A stretch of 64,000 nucleotides of DNA, taken from the NCBI RefSeq assembly GCF_005116655.2, contig NZ_CP050698.1, forward strand, positions 5,124,001 to 5,188,000. Direction: 5' to 3'. Positions 43,669 through 52,424 of this stretch are shown here, piece by piece. The DNA is from Desulfosediminicola flagellatus (GTDB taxonomy: Bacteria; Desulfobacterota; Desulfobulbia; Desulfobulbales; Desulfocapsaceae). The stretch's first letter is position 1; each line of letters starts with the position of its first letter. The position numbers and the translations under genes were made by a program. Below the pieces are notes generated by a model. The model had not been told where the DNA came from. It saw only the letters and a list, made by a program, of their open reading frames with translations, and made no database searches.

Positions 43669-45090
43669 TTAGAGTTCTATTGTAATATTTGGATACAACC
43701 CCTCCATTTCACCAAACTGGAATGGCTGTATGGTGTTAAGGGACAAGTTCTGATTTCTCTGAGCATGACCGGTATTCTTCTCACCATCATAAAAAGCACC
43801 GTTAACTTCAAGGATGTGATAAATCCGGTCCTTAAAGGCTTTTACAAAGAGCTCGCCATCACCTTCAAAATACAACCTCCCCGTGTTAAATCCTGTCTTT
43901 TGCTCTGAGAGTTCAACAAGGGAAATACTATGCTCTTTAAGATCTTCTTTGTTTCTGATCATTCCCCAGACAAGATGACCCGGCGGGATTTCCAAGGGTT
44001 CACTGATATCAATAATGGTGTGTGGCATTACTACGCAGCCTTTCCCTATATGTAACCTGCTGCCTTCCTTGCCCTGAAGAAAACTGTTGAAACCGACAAA
44101 CACATCCTTTTCAAGATTAGCCTCGATTATTTTGGCACCATGGGCCGTTACATTAAAACCTTCGAGAGTCGAGTTGATGATGTAACAGTTCTCCTGAGCA
44201 TTAGATCCTTTGCCAAGGGTTGAATTCTGTATATACGCCCTTTGAGAAACCAGCACATTGTCTGAAATTACAGTTTTGGGAAGGACTACTGCATAGCGGT
44301 CAAGAGAAGCTGTTTTGGGTATGGATTGAATTTCATCAAGTTTTGCTGCATCAAAAACACGCTGAAAAGCTGCTTCATGCTGCTCAATAAAATCAAATAA
44401 CATACCATGTGGAAGATCACCCGCTACAACGCCTGCATATTTTTTGAGCAGAGCAGGATCATGTCGATAATAAAAATTAAAATTGCCCGGACTATTTACC
44501 CATATAGTTCCCGGTGCAATGCGCATATGACTTATTTCACCAGCCTGGACATATGAATACGTCCCAACAACACAATCCTGAATAGTTGTCAGATCAACTG
44601 TTGCAAAAGGCCCCAGGAAGGTTCCGTCGCAGGGAGCACCGTGGATGTTTGCATAATCCATAGCAAGCGTATCCCGGATAAAAAACACCTCAGGTGTCTC
44701 CGGGTCGTGGGAAAAACAATGAACGAGAGTCTTTACCAATGCACTGGATTTAATGTCAATTAACTCGTCCTGCATAAGAGGGATTGTAAAATCATTACAT
44801 TGAAACGTTGTCCCCTTCCGTTTCAATTCATCACCGCGGATATCGGTCTTATAGAGCAATGAGTCGACAACACTACATTTTCCTAGAAAATAGCTCCCGG
44901 CTAAACCTGAATTTTTAAAAACCAGACTCAACGGATGATCTGTACTGATGCCATAAAACGCGTAGAACTTATGCATCTGTTCTGGCTGAATAAGCCCGGT
45001 GGAATATGCTTCAGCGTCAAAGTCGAGTTCGCGAAGATTAATATTCACCCGCTGAATGATTCTATCGTAGAGTTCTTGTAACTGGTTCAT
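43669..45090 (-). CDS. Left-handed beta-helix (hexapeptide-repeat) protein, putative transferase
   Basis: 473 residues. Hexapeptide turns are evident from about residue 150 on (DGTFLGPFATVDLTTIQDCV, VLPKTVISDNVLVSQRAYIQ, NSTLGKGSNAQENCYIINST, IEANLEKDVFVGFNSFLQGK), forming one or two beta-helical coils as in acyl- and nucleotidyl-transferases. An all-alpha/beta N-domain (1-140) and a C-domain (380-473) flank it. The arrangement resembles DUF4954/YdcK-type sugar-related transferases. Substrate unknown. It lies downstream of the CBS gene, about 100 bp away. Confidence 0.75.
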   Translation of the reverse strand: MNQLQELYDRIIQRVNINLRELDFDAEAYSTGLIQPEQMHKFYAFYGISTDHPLSLVFKNSGLAGSYFLGKCSVVDSLLYKTDIRGDELKRKGTTFQCNDFTIPLMQDELIDIKSSALVKTLVHCFSHDPETPEVFFIRDTLAMDYANIHGAPCDGTFLGPFATVDLTTIQDCVVGTYSYVQAGEISHMRIAPGTIWVNSPGNFNFYYRHDPALLKKYAGVVAGDLPHGMLFDFIEQHEAAFQRVFDAAKLDEIQSIPKTASLDRYAVVLPKTVISDNVLVSQRAYIQNSTLGKGSNAQENCYIINSTLEGFNVTAHGAKIIEANLEKDVFVGFNSFLQGKEGSRLHIGKGCVVMPHTIIDISEPLEIPPGHLVWGMIRNKEDLKEHSISLVELSEQKTGFNTGRLYFEGDGELFVKAFKDRIYHILEVNGAFYDGEKNTGHAQRNQNLSLNTIQPFQFGEMEGLYPNITIEL

Positions 45091-45140
45091 CGCTGTCCTT
45101 TAGTAGAGAATTGTTTTCACAGGAATCGCTATCCCATTAG

Positions 45141-45163
45141 ATTTTTTTTAGGATGGAAACTAG
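45141..45163 (-). repeat. Partial terminus related to MITE family C
   Basis: The complement reads CTAGTTTCCATCCTAAAAAA, matching the CTAGTTTCCGTCCTAAAAC end of the element at 26977-27123. No second end of the element is seen, although the flank GTCATCCTTTAG is a weak inverted match. Probably a decayed copy. Confidence 0.45.
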
Positions 45164-45194
45164 ATAGTTGAAAGTCATCCTTTAGGGGATAGAA

Positions 45195-45764
45195 TCACAT
45201 CTCCGGTGTAGCCTTAGTGGCTCTCATCTTATGAAATACAGCGGCAAAAACGTCTGCTATCCTGAGAATTCCAACTATTTCATCATTCCGTGTAACTAAA
45301 AGTGAGAGGTGTGTGCCTGCCACAAGCTTGTGAATTGCAATATCCAGCGAACTTTCTTCATCTACAAATTCACCTGGAGTTGGTTTTTGCATAAACTCTT
45401 CTACTTTCTTCGCGGCCGCTGCTCCAAGCGGTTCATTTGTTAATATAGGCCCTTGAAATCTGGCATTTTCCATCTGCCTCGCCATATATTTTTCACTAAA
45501 CCTGAATTTACTCAGATTTTCTGTTTCGCTCTCCAGATCGAAGCGAGTCTCAACAGCTTTTAATATTCGCAACTGACCGATTTTACCGACAACCTTATTA
45601 TCGTCATCGAGAACCAGGATTGCTCTATGCTGATACTTGTTTGTAGTAAAGGCCTCCTGGGCTGTCTCCAGTGCCAGGGTTGCTTCAAGCAAAGAGGTGC
45701 CGACCTTGACCGTAGCGTATTCCGAAATAGGCACCATAAGGTCCTTAACGCATGTTTGCTCCAT
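45195..45764 (-). CDS. CBS-domain pair protein
   Basis: 189 residues. Two CBS units: VKDLMVPISEYATVKVGTSL...HRAILVLDDDNKVVGKIG, and ...ESSLDIAIHKLVAGTHLSLLVTRNDEIVGILRIADVF. They are separated by a helical linker of about 50 residues. CBS pairs bind adenine nucleotides and sense energy or ionic state. No effector domain, so it likely regulates another protein. AAGGAGA precedes the ATG. It may be co-transcribed with the beta-helix gene. Confidence 0.9.
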   Translation of the reverse strand: MEQTCVKDLMVPISEYATVKVGTSLLEATLALETAQEAFTTNKYQHRAILVLDDDNKVVGKIGQLRILKAVETRFDLESETENLSKFRFSEKYMARQMENARFQGPILTNEPLGAAAAKKVEEFMQKPTPGEFVDEESSLDIAIHKLVAGTHLSLLVTRNDEIVGILRIADVFAAVFHKMRATKATPEM

Positions 45765-45779
45765 ACAATTCTCCTTGAG

Positions 45780-46260
45780 TAAAAGTTCGTAACTCTAAAA
45801 TGCAATATTTTGATAAGACCGAAAGGGCATCAAGGAAAGCAGATCGTCCTTTCAATCTTAGTGTAATTTTTTCTCTCAATTCCAGACGTACCCCGATCAC
45901 CCGGCTGAAAAGTACATGACCAATTCTCTTGGCGATTGACTCTTTAACCGTAAAAAATCCCGATAGCGACTGAAGATTTCTGAATGAATAAAAGGGTTGG
46001 TTAAACAGATTATGCGCCCCACCTATGTGGCAAACGCAGCTAGACATGTATATTTCTGGAAGGTGAAAAAGGAGAAGGCAATGACAGGAAGTAGAAAAAT
46101 ACGCGGAAATCCGCACACTAGAGAGTGCTGAGAACTTCTGCACAACCGTAGCAGTTGTTCCATAGTCCTGGAGGGAGAGAAAGATAACCTCCTTTCGTCT
46201 CCTACGATTCATCACAGGATACCAGGTGCCTGGATCTTCTATACGCAATGGTCTGGACAT
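45780..46260 (-). pseudogene. Decayed REP-associated tyrosine transposase (TnpA_REP/Y1_Tnp)
   Basis: The frame starts MSRPLRIEDPGTWYPVMNR, clearly the N-terminus of RAYT-type transposases (MSRPLRIEYPGAWYHVMNRG). Then comes RISAY and a position where the HUH motif (PNHYHLL) should be; here it is SCHCLLL, so the second catalytic His is lost. Later family blocks (hairpin region, catalytic Tyr, RNP) are replaced by unrelated residues. It is a dead remnant. The open part runs to 45745 and overlaps the start of the CBS gene. No REP partner hairpin identified. Confidence 0.75.
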
Positions 46261-46491
46261 AGTCTATTACATTTACCACACTTCTGGAAAAAGGTAAAAG
46301 CAGACTTAATCATACGTAAGCGTTTGAAAAATAAAGTTTAGGATCAGCGTTTATGCTGAAGAAAGTGCACGAAGTATTTTTGATAGAGAACGCTTTAGGA
46401 GCCTGTCGCTTTTCTCATCTTCTCTGATACTCCACACGTGACACATGAGTAGAAAGCCAGACATACAAACACCAATCTATAGAAAGAAGAC

Positions 46492-48030
46492 TTACACCTC
46501 GCACCAGTAAATACGTACATGTTCCGGCTGCCCAGAAAGTGCAGGAAAATCAAGAGGCGGAGAAAGCTGTGTAACTGTTCCGAAATGTTTTTGTAATTCT
46601 TTAAGATAATACGAAGCATTGCCTCCGCGATGATTATTGGCAAAAAGGGCAATACCGGTCTCTGAAAGAATAGTCCGTATCTGTCTGGCCAGTTCCGGCC
46701 ATTGTTTTTCCACATGAAAGCCTCTCCCCTTGCCAGCGGAAGCAAAGACCGGAGGATCACAGATAATCAGATCCCAGTAAGCAAACTCTTCCGGATTTGC
46801 TGCCTGCTTGCGCTCCTGTCGCGTCAGCCATTTACACACATCTTCTTGAATAAATTTCCCGCGACCGTCCTGCCCCAGACCATTAATTGCAAAATTTTCT
46901 TTGCCTCGTGCCAGCGTCGAACCAGCCAGATCAACTGAAAAAACGATTTCAGCACCGCCATCAACGGCTGCTGCGGAAAACGAACAGGTGAACGAAAAAA
47001 GATTAGCTACTCGGCGCCGGGATGCAACCTTACGGATTCGCCTACGCGAATCGCGCTGATCGAGAAACAATCCGACATGCTGTGAGTCATTTATATTGAC
47101 TCCAAAAGCCAGGTCATGCTCTAAGGCCAGAATTTGCTCAGGAATTGGTTCTCCCCACTGAATAACGTCATGAATCAGTTTTTTCTGATGAGGATTCTGA
47201 GCATGGCGACGCAGCAACGCTCCCTGCCATGCAACTCGGGTTGAAAGATATTTGAGCAAAGGTGCTAAGGCGTTTTTCAATTTCGTGGAGTTTAACTCAT
47301 CACTGAATCCGGTGATAGAGAGAAACGAACCGTATAGATCAATACTTACCGGCAACTCGATCTCGCCACGCTGAACAAGACGATAGCTGTTACTCACCAG
47401 TGCAGGCCAACCCAGACGACGTTCCCAGGCTACTGCACCATCTATGACAACTCCTTTTTGCCCTTCAAGCAGCAAAGCAAACGAATCGGGTTGCTGAGAT
47501 GTTATCGGCTCTGCAATATCCGGCCATTGTACCAAATAGCAATGGAGACAAAGCCGTGGAAACTGCTTACCGCCATACTGATCGTCACCAAGAATGGGAA
47601 CACCTGACATCGCAGCGTGCTGACGAATTTGATGGGTACGTCCCCGTTCAATTACAGCTTCGTAGCAGTAGAATCCGTGCCCTTCAACAAGCAGTCGAAA
47701 CGCTGTGGAACATTCCTTACCAGCCAGTGGTTCGGATTTCCGCCATGCTTTCTTACCTTTTTTATGTCGACGATCACTTATAAACCGATACGTTTTACTG
47801 GATATCTGTTGCTCATGGATTTGCTGTGCCCGCCCACTTGCTGCCGCACTTTTTGCGAGCAATAAAACCCCACTTGTCCCTTTATCGAGTCGGGAACAGA
47901 TATGCAGTTGTCGGTCCTGGTGCAGGGCAAGCCACTCCACTACGCCGGTATCACCCTGCCGCGCACCGTGCGTTGCAAGGCCTGTGGGTTTATCTACTGC
48001 CAGCCAGTTATCGTCTTCGTAAAGAATCAT
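46492..48030 (-). CDS. Fusion of RluA-type pseudouridine synthase and RlmI/RlmK-type methyltransferase
   Basis: 512 residues. N-domain (about 1-195): ILYEDDNWLAVDKPTGL, CSRLDKGTSGVLLLAK with the catalytic Asp, and ERGRTHQIRQH, all RluA marks (no S4 domain). C-domain (about 240-512): GLFLDQRDSRRRIRKVA, VANLFSFTCSFSAAAVDGGA, VFSVDLA, YWDLIICDPPVFA: the SAM-binding and NPP-like (DPP) motifs of 23S rRNA methyltransferases (RlmI/RlmK family). One polypeptide could thus make both a pseudouridine and a methylated base in rRNA. No THUMP or PUA domain is seen. Monocistronic. Confidence 0.88.
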   Translation of the reverse strand: MILYEDDNWLAVDKPTGLATHGARQGDTGVVEWLALHQDRQLHICSRLDKGTSGVLLLAKSAAASGRAQQIHEQQISSKTYRFISDRRHKKGKKAWRKSEPLAGKECSTAFRLLVEGHGFYCYEAVIERGRTHQIRQHAAMSGVPILGDDQYGGKQFPRLCLHCYLVQWPDIAEPITSQQPDSFALLLEGQKGVVIDGAVAWERRLGWPALVSNSYRLVQRGEIELPVSIDLYGSFLSITGFSDELNSTKLKNALAPLLKYLSTRVAWQGALLRRHAQNPHQKKLIHDVIQWGEPIPEQILALEHDLAFGVNINDSQHVGLFLDQRDSRRRIRKVASRRRVANLFSFTCSFSAAAVDGGAEIVFSVDLAGSTLARGKENFAINGLGQDGRGKFIQEDVCKWLTRQERKQAANPEEFAYWDLIICDPPVFASAGKGRGFHVEKQWPELARQIRTILSETGIALFANNHRGGNASYYLKELQKHFGTVTQLSPPLDFPALSGQPEHVRIYWCEV

Positions 48031-48378
48031 AAATACATACTATCAGGTAAAACTGTTGTAATTCAAATAGATCAGAATCAATTGCTATTGTTTCTACAGT
48101 CCTCTCCCCCTCACCTTTCAGATGAGTGAAGTTACAGCAACACATATAACACTCTCAAAGTCTTGAGTATACAGCCGGGTTAACAAACACCTCTATATCC
48201 CACACTGCAATAGAAAACCATCAATCTTCTGATATCACTCCCCGAAAAACCAGTATCAGTTTCACGATTATACAATTTTTACGTGCTCCCCCCCCCAGCC
48301 TGCAATCCCTTATGGTCACGCCTAACCTGCATCAACTATTAGGAACAACAAACATTTTGAGATTTTTTAAAAATTCTT
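48031..48378. other. Intergenic between fusion gene and sigma-28 gene
   Basis: No gene seen. A run of nine C at 48288-48296 stands 154 bp upstream of the sigma-28-driven gene. An in-frame ATG at 48312 and a short leader frame precede the real start and are not translated as part of it. Confidence 0.5.
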
Positions 48379-48405
48379 TAAAGATTTTAAATGCGTTGCC
48401 GATAA
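48379..48405 (+). promoter_or_regulatory. Flagellar sigma-28 (FliA) promoter
   Basis: TAAAGATT (48379-48386), 11-bp spacer, GCCGATAA (48398-48405). The consensus is TAAAGTTT-N11-GCCGATAA: 15 of 16 box positions match with exact spacing. The start would be near 48413, 35 nt before the ATG, with AAGGAGG in between. Confidence 0.85.
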
Positions 48406-48449
48406 GAATTACTGCAGTTGTTTATGTTCTATATTCAAGGAGGAATCAC

Positions 48450-49373
48450 ATGAACAATATTACCAGTCAATTCCCACTGGCAGGATTCTCTTCCAGGCAG
48501 GCCCCATTGTCCGACTTTCGTTCTGCAGGTTATGCAAAAGAACAATCTTACAGATCACAGGAAAGCCTCAATACAGGTTTGGTCATCCAGACAAAAGATG
48601 GTGATCAGGTAACCCTGACTTCAAATAGTTTTACCGAGATGGACGCCTATATGTATGACAGCAAAGGCGTTGTCCAGACAGACTCAGGTTCAGCGGCATT
48701 CAGCCACAATGTTCGGGAAGTCACCCTGGCATCAGGCCAAAGCTTTTCTTTTACTGTTGAGGGCGATTTAAGTGAGGATGAGCTTGAAGATATCGATTCA
48801 ATAATTCAAGGGCTCGATGGAGTCATTTCAGAAATGAAAGATGGCGATATGTCCGGGGCTCTCGATAAAGCACTCAATATTGGAAGCTTTGATACGGTCT
48901 CATCGTATGCTGCCGATATCAGCTACCAGCGATCGTATGAAATGAGCTCAGCGGTTGCAGCAACCGCAACACAATTTCAACCTGCAGCTGAAGAAGCGCC
49001 CGAAGAGCAACGCCTCGCTGCACCTGTTGCAGAATCTTCACCTGAACTCAGTCCTTTCAATGGAAAAAAGAGAGGCCTGATGGACTTTGATACGTTCTTC
49101 AAAAAGATGATCAAGCAGTTTGAAGCCCATGAAGACAAACAAATCGGGCTGGCCAAAGATCCTATTAATACGCTTTTTAAGCACCATCTTGATGAAATCG
49201 GTAAAGACGATGACTCTTCCGGATCTATATATAGTGCTCTCGAAACAGCAATGAATGATATCGATTCGCTGATCCAGGAAAAAATGAATACTCTGTTTAA
49301 CGATCAATTGGCAGAATTTGCTGAGCCAGCGGTGTCAACAGCACCTGCTGAGACAGCAGAAGAAGACAACTAA
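48450..49373 (+). CDS. Protein of unknown function under flagellar sigma-28 control
   Basis: 307 residues from the ATG at 48450 (AAGGAGGA 8 nt upstream). No signal peptide or membrane helix. A central region with VIQTKDGDQVTLTSNSF, EVTLASGQSFSFTVEGDLSE and DELEDIDSIIQGLDGVISEM resembles an uncharacterised family found in motile bacteria; I cannot name a domain. The C-terminus is helical and acidic, ending in an Ala/Pro/Glu tail. The promoter places it in the motility regulon, so a flagellar, chemotaxis or surface-sensing role is likely. Not adjacent to other flagellar genes. Confidence 0.8.
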   Translation: MNNITSQFPLAGFSSRQAPLSDFRSAGYAKEQSYRSQESLNTGLVIQTKDGDQVTLTSNSFTEMDAYMYDSKGVVQTDSGSAAFSHNVREVTLASGQSFSFTVEGDLSEDELEDIDSIIQGLDGVISEMKDGDMSGALDKALNIGSFDTVSSYAADISYQRSYEMSSAVAATATQFQPAAEEAPEEQRLAAPVAESSPELSPFNGKKRGLMDFDTFFKKMIKQFEAHEDKQIGLAKDPINTLFKHHLDEIGKDDDSSGSIYSALETAMNDIDSLIQEKMNTLFNDQLAEFAEPAVSTAPAETAEEDN

Positions 49374-49398
49374 ATCATCGTCTCATGAAAGAAAGACT

Positions 49399-49430
49399 TC
49401 CCCCCGCATGCTTCACCCTGAAGCATGCCG
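49399..49430 (+). terminator. Stem-loop after the sigma-28 gene
   Basis: GCATGCTTC, loop ACCCT, GAAGCATGC, extended by C/G pairs. No T-run follows. A second hairpin, GATGCCTGA ... TCAGGCATC, is at 49517-49545. Confidence 0.55.
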
Positions 49431-49587
49431 GGCAAGGAAGGACATCGTAACGAGAGTATCCGAGACTATTCTTAAAAACTGTATACCTGTAACACTAAGC
49501 ACAGTCCATCTCCATAGATGCCTGATTACGTCCTTTTCAGGCATCACGGAGCCACACATATTTACACCATCATATGGGTTTTAAAGA

Positions 49588-49830
49588 TCATTGCACACTC
49601 TGCATGGATGATCTCTTACTACTCCACATCATATTGAGCATATTGATAACCTGATGAAGCTCAGGATAGGTTTGTGATAGATTGTTTGTAATTGTTATAA
49701 CATCATTTTTTTCATCAATTGTAAGAAGGCCTTCATCATCGGCCTTATTGATGCTCCTCCAGATATTTCTCTGTTCATATTCTAAATACCCAAGAAAAGA
49801 GTCTGATTCGTCATATTTGTCACTTCGCAT
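49588..49830 (-). CDS. Small protein (80 residues) of unknown function, last in the RimK-SET operon
   Basis: 80 residues from the ATG at 49830 (AGGTGG 5 nt upstream; an in-frame GTG at 49839 lies within that site). Helical, acidic: SDSFLGYLEYEQRNIWRSI, KADDEGLLTIDEKNDVITI and QTYPELHQVINMLNMMWSS. No domain recognised. It overlaps the SET gene by 11 bp, so it is co-translated. As the smallest member of an operon of three modifying enzymes it could be their substrate or an accessory subunit; that is inference. Confidence 0.65.
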   Translation of the reverse strand: MRSDKYDESDSFLGYLEYEQRNIWRSINKADDEGLLTIDEKNDVITITNNLSQTYPELHQVINMLNMMWSSKRSSMQSVQ

Positions 49831-50413
49831 AACGTCCACCTGAAAAATAACAGTTTGTAATTGATGCCATTGGCTGGTTTCCTGCGCTAATATCTTCTAG
49901 TTGCCTCCAGCGATCTTCAGGAATCAAAGAGCGAAGAGGCTGGCTTACTTCTTTAAAAAAAGGAAACGCCTGAGAAAGCAAGGCATCCCACTCTTCCCCA
50001 TGACGCAGCAGATCATCGGGATGAATTGTAACTTCGTTTGGACCCGAAATGGTAAAGGGCTCTACAATATTCAAGGTCCCGTAGTGATTGGTTATCTCTT
50101 CATCAGGATGGATATCACGAACAGCCAACTCCAGATTGTACGCTGTCGGGAAACAGTTCGGAGAGCAAGCGTGGTTAATGAATCGGGTGTTGTCCCAGCA
50201 GAAAATGTAATTCCCCGTATTATTCCTATAGCTGTAATGGAAGATGACCTCGCGTATCGGTGGGTCATATTTTTCAAATTCCTGCGGACTGATCTCACGG
50301 TCGAGCTGATCCCGAGCCCAGGTAATTGTTCCACGCGGAATATAATCAGTTGCAAAAAGGCCATACCCGATATCATCACTGATAAATCGAACTTCAGTCT
50401 TAGGATGAATCAT
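49820..50413 (-). CDS. SET-domain protein methyltransferase
   Basis: 197 residues. SET motifs: GYGLFATDYIPRGTI (motif I), RFINHACSPNCFPTA (NHxxxPN, SAM and catalytic site) and DEEITNHYG (the E/D-ELTYDY equivalent). No pre-SET or zinc-binding part. Such compact bacterial SET proteins methylate lysine on proteins; the target is unknown. The C-terminal 75 residues are unrelated to SET and may bind the substrate. ATGA overlap with the GNAT gene upstream and an 11-bp overlap with the small gene downstream show tight coupling. Confidence 0.88.
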   Translation of the reverse strand: MIHPKTEVRFISDDIGYGLFATDYIPRGTITWARDQLDREISPQEFEKYDPPIREVIFHYSYRNNTGNYIFCWDNTRFINHACSPNCFPTAYNLELAVRDIHPDEEITNHYGTLNIVEPFTISGPNEVTIHPDDLLRHGEEWDALLSQAFPFFKEVSQPLRSLIPEDRWRQLEDISAGNQPMASITNCYFSGGRYAK

Positions 50414-50874
50414 GCCCGGACCTCTGAATACACATGCTTTCTCAAAAGCAGTGCTGTTGAACCATCGGTATAATAGCCGTTTTTTCTGCCATAAAGGCTG
50501 AATCCGGCAGCCAGATAAAAAACCAACGCCTCTTTATTCTGCATCTGAACTTCAAGATGAAGCGCGTCACAGCCTGTGTTGTCACACAATTGCTCTGCAC
50601 TTTGCAGAAGATGACGGCCGGCACCTGAGTTTCTGTACTCCTGCAACACACCAATTGAATACAGGCGCAGGATAGAGCTGTTGCTTCGCCTCAGCAGCAC
50701 CATGTAGCCGACAGTCGTATCATCGGGCAATTGAGCCTTAACCACCTGAGCTGTGCTGCTCTTAATCAGGTAACGCATTTGTTTGATAGAGATGAGATCA
50801 TACTCAAACACTGTTTTTTCGATATCCGCAAGGATATTAACATCTTCAATAGTGGCTTCTGATAATTTCAACAT
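50410..50874 (-). CDS. GNAT-family N-acetyltransferase
   Basis: 154 residues. The acetyl-CoA site is SIGVLQEYRNSGAGRHLL (R/QxxGxG/A), followed by DALHLEVQMQNKEALVFYLAAGF (motif B, common to RimI-type enzymes). It acetylates an amino group of a protein or small molecule. It lies between a RimK-like ligase and a SET methyltransferase, coupled to both by short gap (7 nt) and overlap (4 bp). Confidence 0.92.
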   Translation of the reverse strand: MLKLSEATIEDVNILADIEKTVFEYDLISIKQMRYLIKSSTAQVVKAQLPDDTTVGYMVLLRRSNSSILRLYSIGVLQEYRNSGAGRHLLQSAEQLCDNTGCDALHLEVQMQNKEALVFYLAAGFSLYGRKNGYYTDGSTALLLRKHVYSEVRA

Positions 50875-50881
50875 AATAAAT

Positions 50882-52354
50882 TTACTTAGTACGCTTCAAA
50901 TCCAGTCGTGTAATAAACTCACGCAAAATGATACGATAGAGCTCAGTTCCCAATATTGCGTCTTCCACCCCATGGTCGATTGATGGATTGTCATTAACCT
51001 CGATGACCATCATTCCCTTTTCACTCTCTTTCAGATCAACCCCGTAAAGTCCTTTTCCAATAGAGTTTGCAACCCTCTCAGCCATCTTTACAATTCGACG
51101 GGGAGTGAGATGAATGGGAACAGTCTCAAATTTTCCTGAACGGGTATTCCCGTTTTCTGTATGGCGATATATCTGCCAGTGCCCCCTGGCCATATAATAT
51201 TTACAGGCATAGATACCTTCACCGTTGAGAACGCCTATCCTCCAGTCAAAATCGGTGGGTATGAATTCCTGGGCCAGAAGAACTGAAGAGCGCTGAAAAA
51301 GACGATCGATTTTTTCCCTGTACAGTGATGCGCTGTCAACTTTATCAATACCGACAGAAAATGATCCATCAGGTATTTTCAGCACCATTGTTTTTCCTAA
51401 TTCCTCGGCCAGTTCATCATAGGACAGAGGTTTCCTGCTGAAAATAAGTTTGGCACGAGGTGCCGGAATTGAGGTGGTATCGAGAAACTCTTTCAAGTAC
51501 ACCTTGTTGGTGCAACGGATAATGGAAGACGGGTCATCTATAACCACCATATCCGCCTGCTCCGCTGCCTGAGCAAGTTTATAGGTAATATCATCCACCG
51601 CAGTCGTTGCCCTGATAAAGAGGGCATCAAACTCCATAAGGCGACCGGAATCCGCTTCGGTAATAAGTTCTGCGTGGATCTCCATCTTCCGCGCTTCACT
51701 GATGAAGAGCTTCAGAGCTTTGTTATTACTCGGAGGAAACTGTTCCTCGGGGTTATGAAAAATTGCCAGATCATAACGGGCGGGTTTTCTGTTGCGCGGC
51801 TTTCTCCAGACTTTTTTGTTGAACCCGTCTAGGCTGTCGGCAAACAAATCCTGTTGCTGATCATTCAGAGCATTCAGTGTAAGGGTTTGAATTCCTGTAA
51901 CCTGAAACGGATGTGTCTCACTTATAGTGATCCTGAGAAGTGGTGCGGGGTATTGATCAAATACTGCTCTGGCCAATTTCTGCAGGCTGACATCTTCGCA
52001 TTTTCCGAAAAACAGATCCAGCTGATAACCTCCATTTCCTGATGCCTTATCAAGATTGTGCCGGCAGTTACAGTGACGCTGCAACGACTGGTTCATTTTG
52101 AGAAGCGTGATACCTTCTAGCTGATTGAGCGTCTCAATAGATGGAAGAACCTTGTGTTTTCGCGCCTGCCCCAAAAGAGAACAGTAATACCCCTCTGAGA
52201 GATAACTCAGGTTGGAACAGAGATTTATGACCGAAAAGTGTGATTTGCTGTATTGGTCGTCCTGCAGATATTCATCTGCAGTGACGACACTTTCCGATCT
52301 AAAATACGGTGCCCATTGTTCCGGGGAATCAATAACAATCAATGTTGAATTCAT
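50882..52354 (-). CDS. RimK-like ATP-grasp ligase with RLAN N-domain
   Basis: 490 residues. N-terminal RLAN domain (about 1-160: TLIVIDSPEQW, LSYLSEGYYCSLLGQARKHKVLPS). C-terminal ATP-grasp (about 190-490): FDALFIRATTAVDD, CTNKVYLKEFLDTTSIPAP, LKIPDGSFSVGI, LLAQEFIPTDFDWRIGVLNG and VIEVNDNPSID, which contain the ATP- and Mg-binding residues. Family members add amino acids to a carboxylate, such as glutamates on ribosomal S6 (RimK) or on metabolites; this RLAN branch is uncharacterised to my knowledge. Operon with citrate synthase upstream (70 bp) and GNAT/SET downstream. Confidence 0.92.
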   Translation of the reverse strand: MNSTLIVIDSPEQWAPYFRSESVVTADEYLQDDQYSKSHFSVINLCSNLSYLSEGYYCSLLGQARKHKVLPSIETLNQLEGITLLKMNQSLQRHCNCRHNLDKASGNGGYQLDLFFGKCEDVSLQKLARAVFDQYPAPLLRITISETHPFQVTGIQTLTLNALNDQQQDLFADSLDGFNKKVWRKPRNRKPARYDLAIFHNPEEQFPPSNNKALKLFISEARKMEIHAELITEADSGRLMEFDALFIRATTAVDDITYKLAQAAEQADMVVIDDPSSIIRCTNKVYLKEFLDTTSIPAPRAKLIFSRKPLSYDELAEELGKTMVLKIPDGSFSVGIDKVDSASLYREKIDRLFQRSSVLLAQEFIPTDFDWRIGVLNGEGIYACKYYMARGHWQIYRHTENGNTRSGKFETVPIHLTPRRIVKMAERVANSIGKGLYGVDLKESEKGMMVIEVNDNPSIDHGVEDAILGTELYRIILREFITRLDLKRTK

Positions 52355-52424
52355 TGTGCCTTTGGAAAAGTACCATTATGAGGTTGTATTGTGTGCAACA
52401 AAGACATTGGCTCGGTTATCGATA

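Noticed and set aside
46395..46760. A 121-codon minus frame overlapping the end of the pseudouridine synthase fusion
   Set aside because: It overlaps a well supported coding region in another frame and has no own support.
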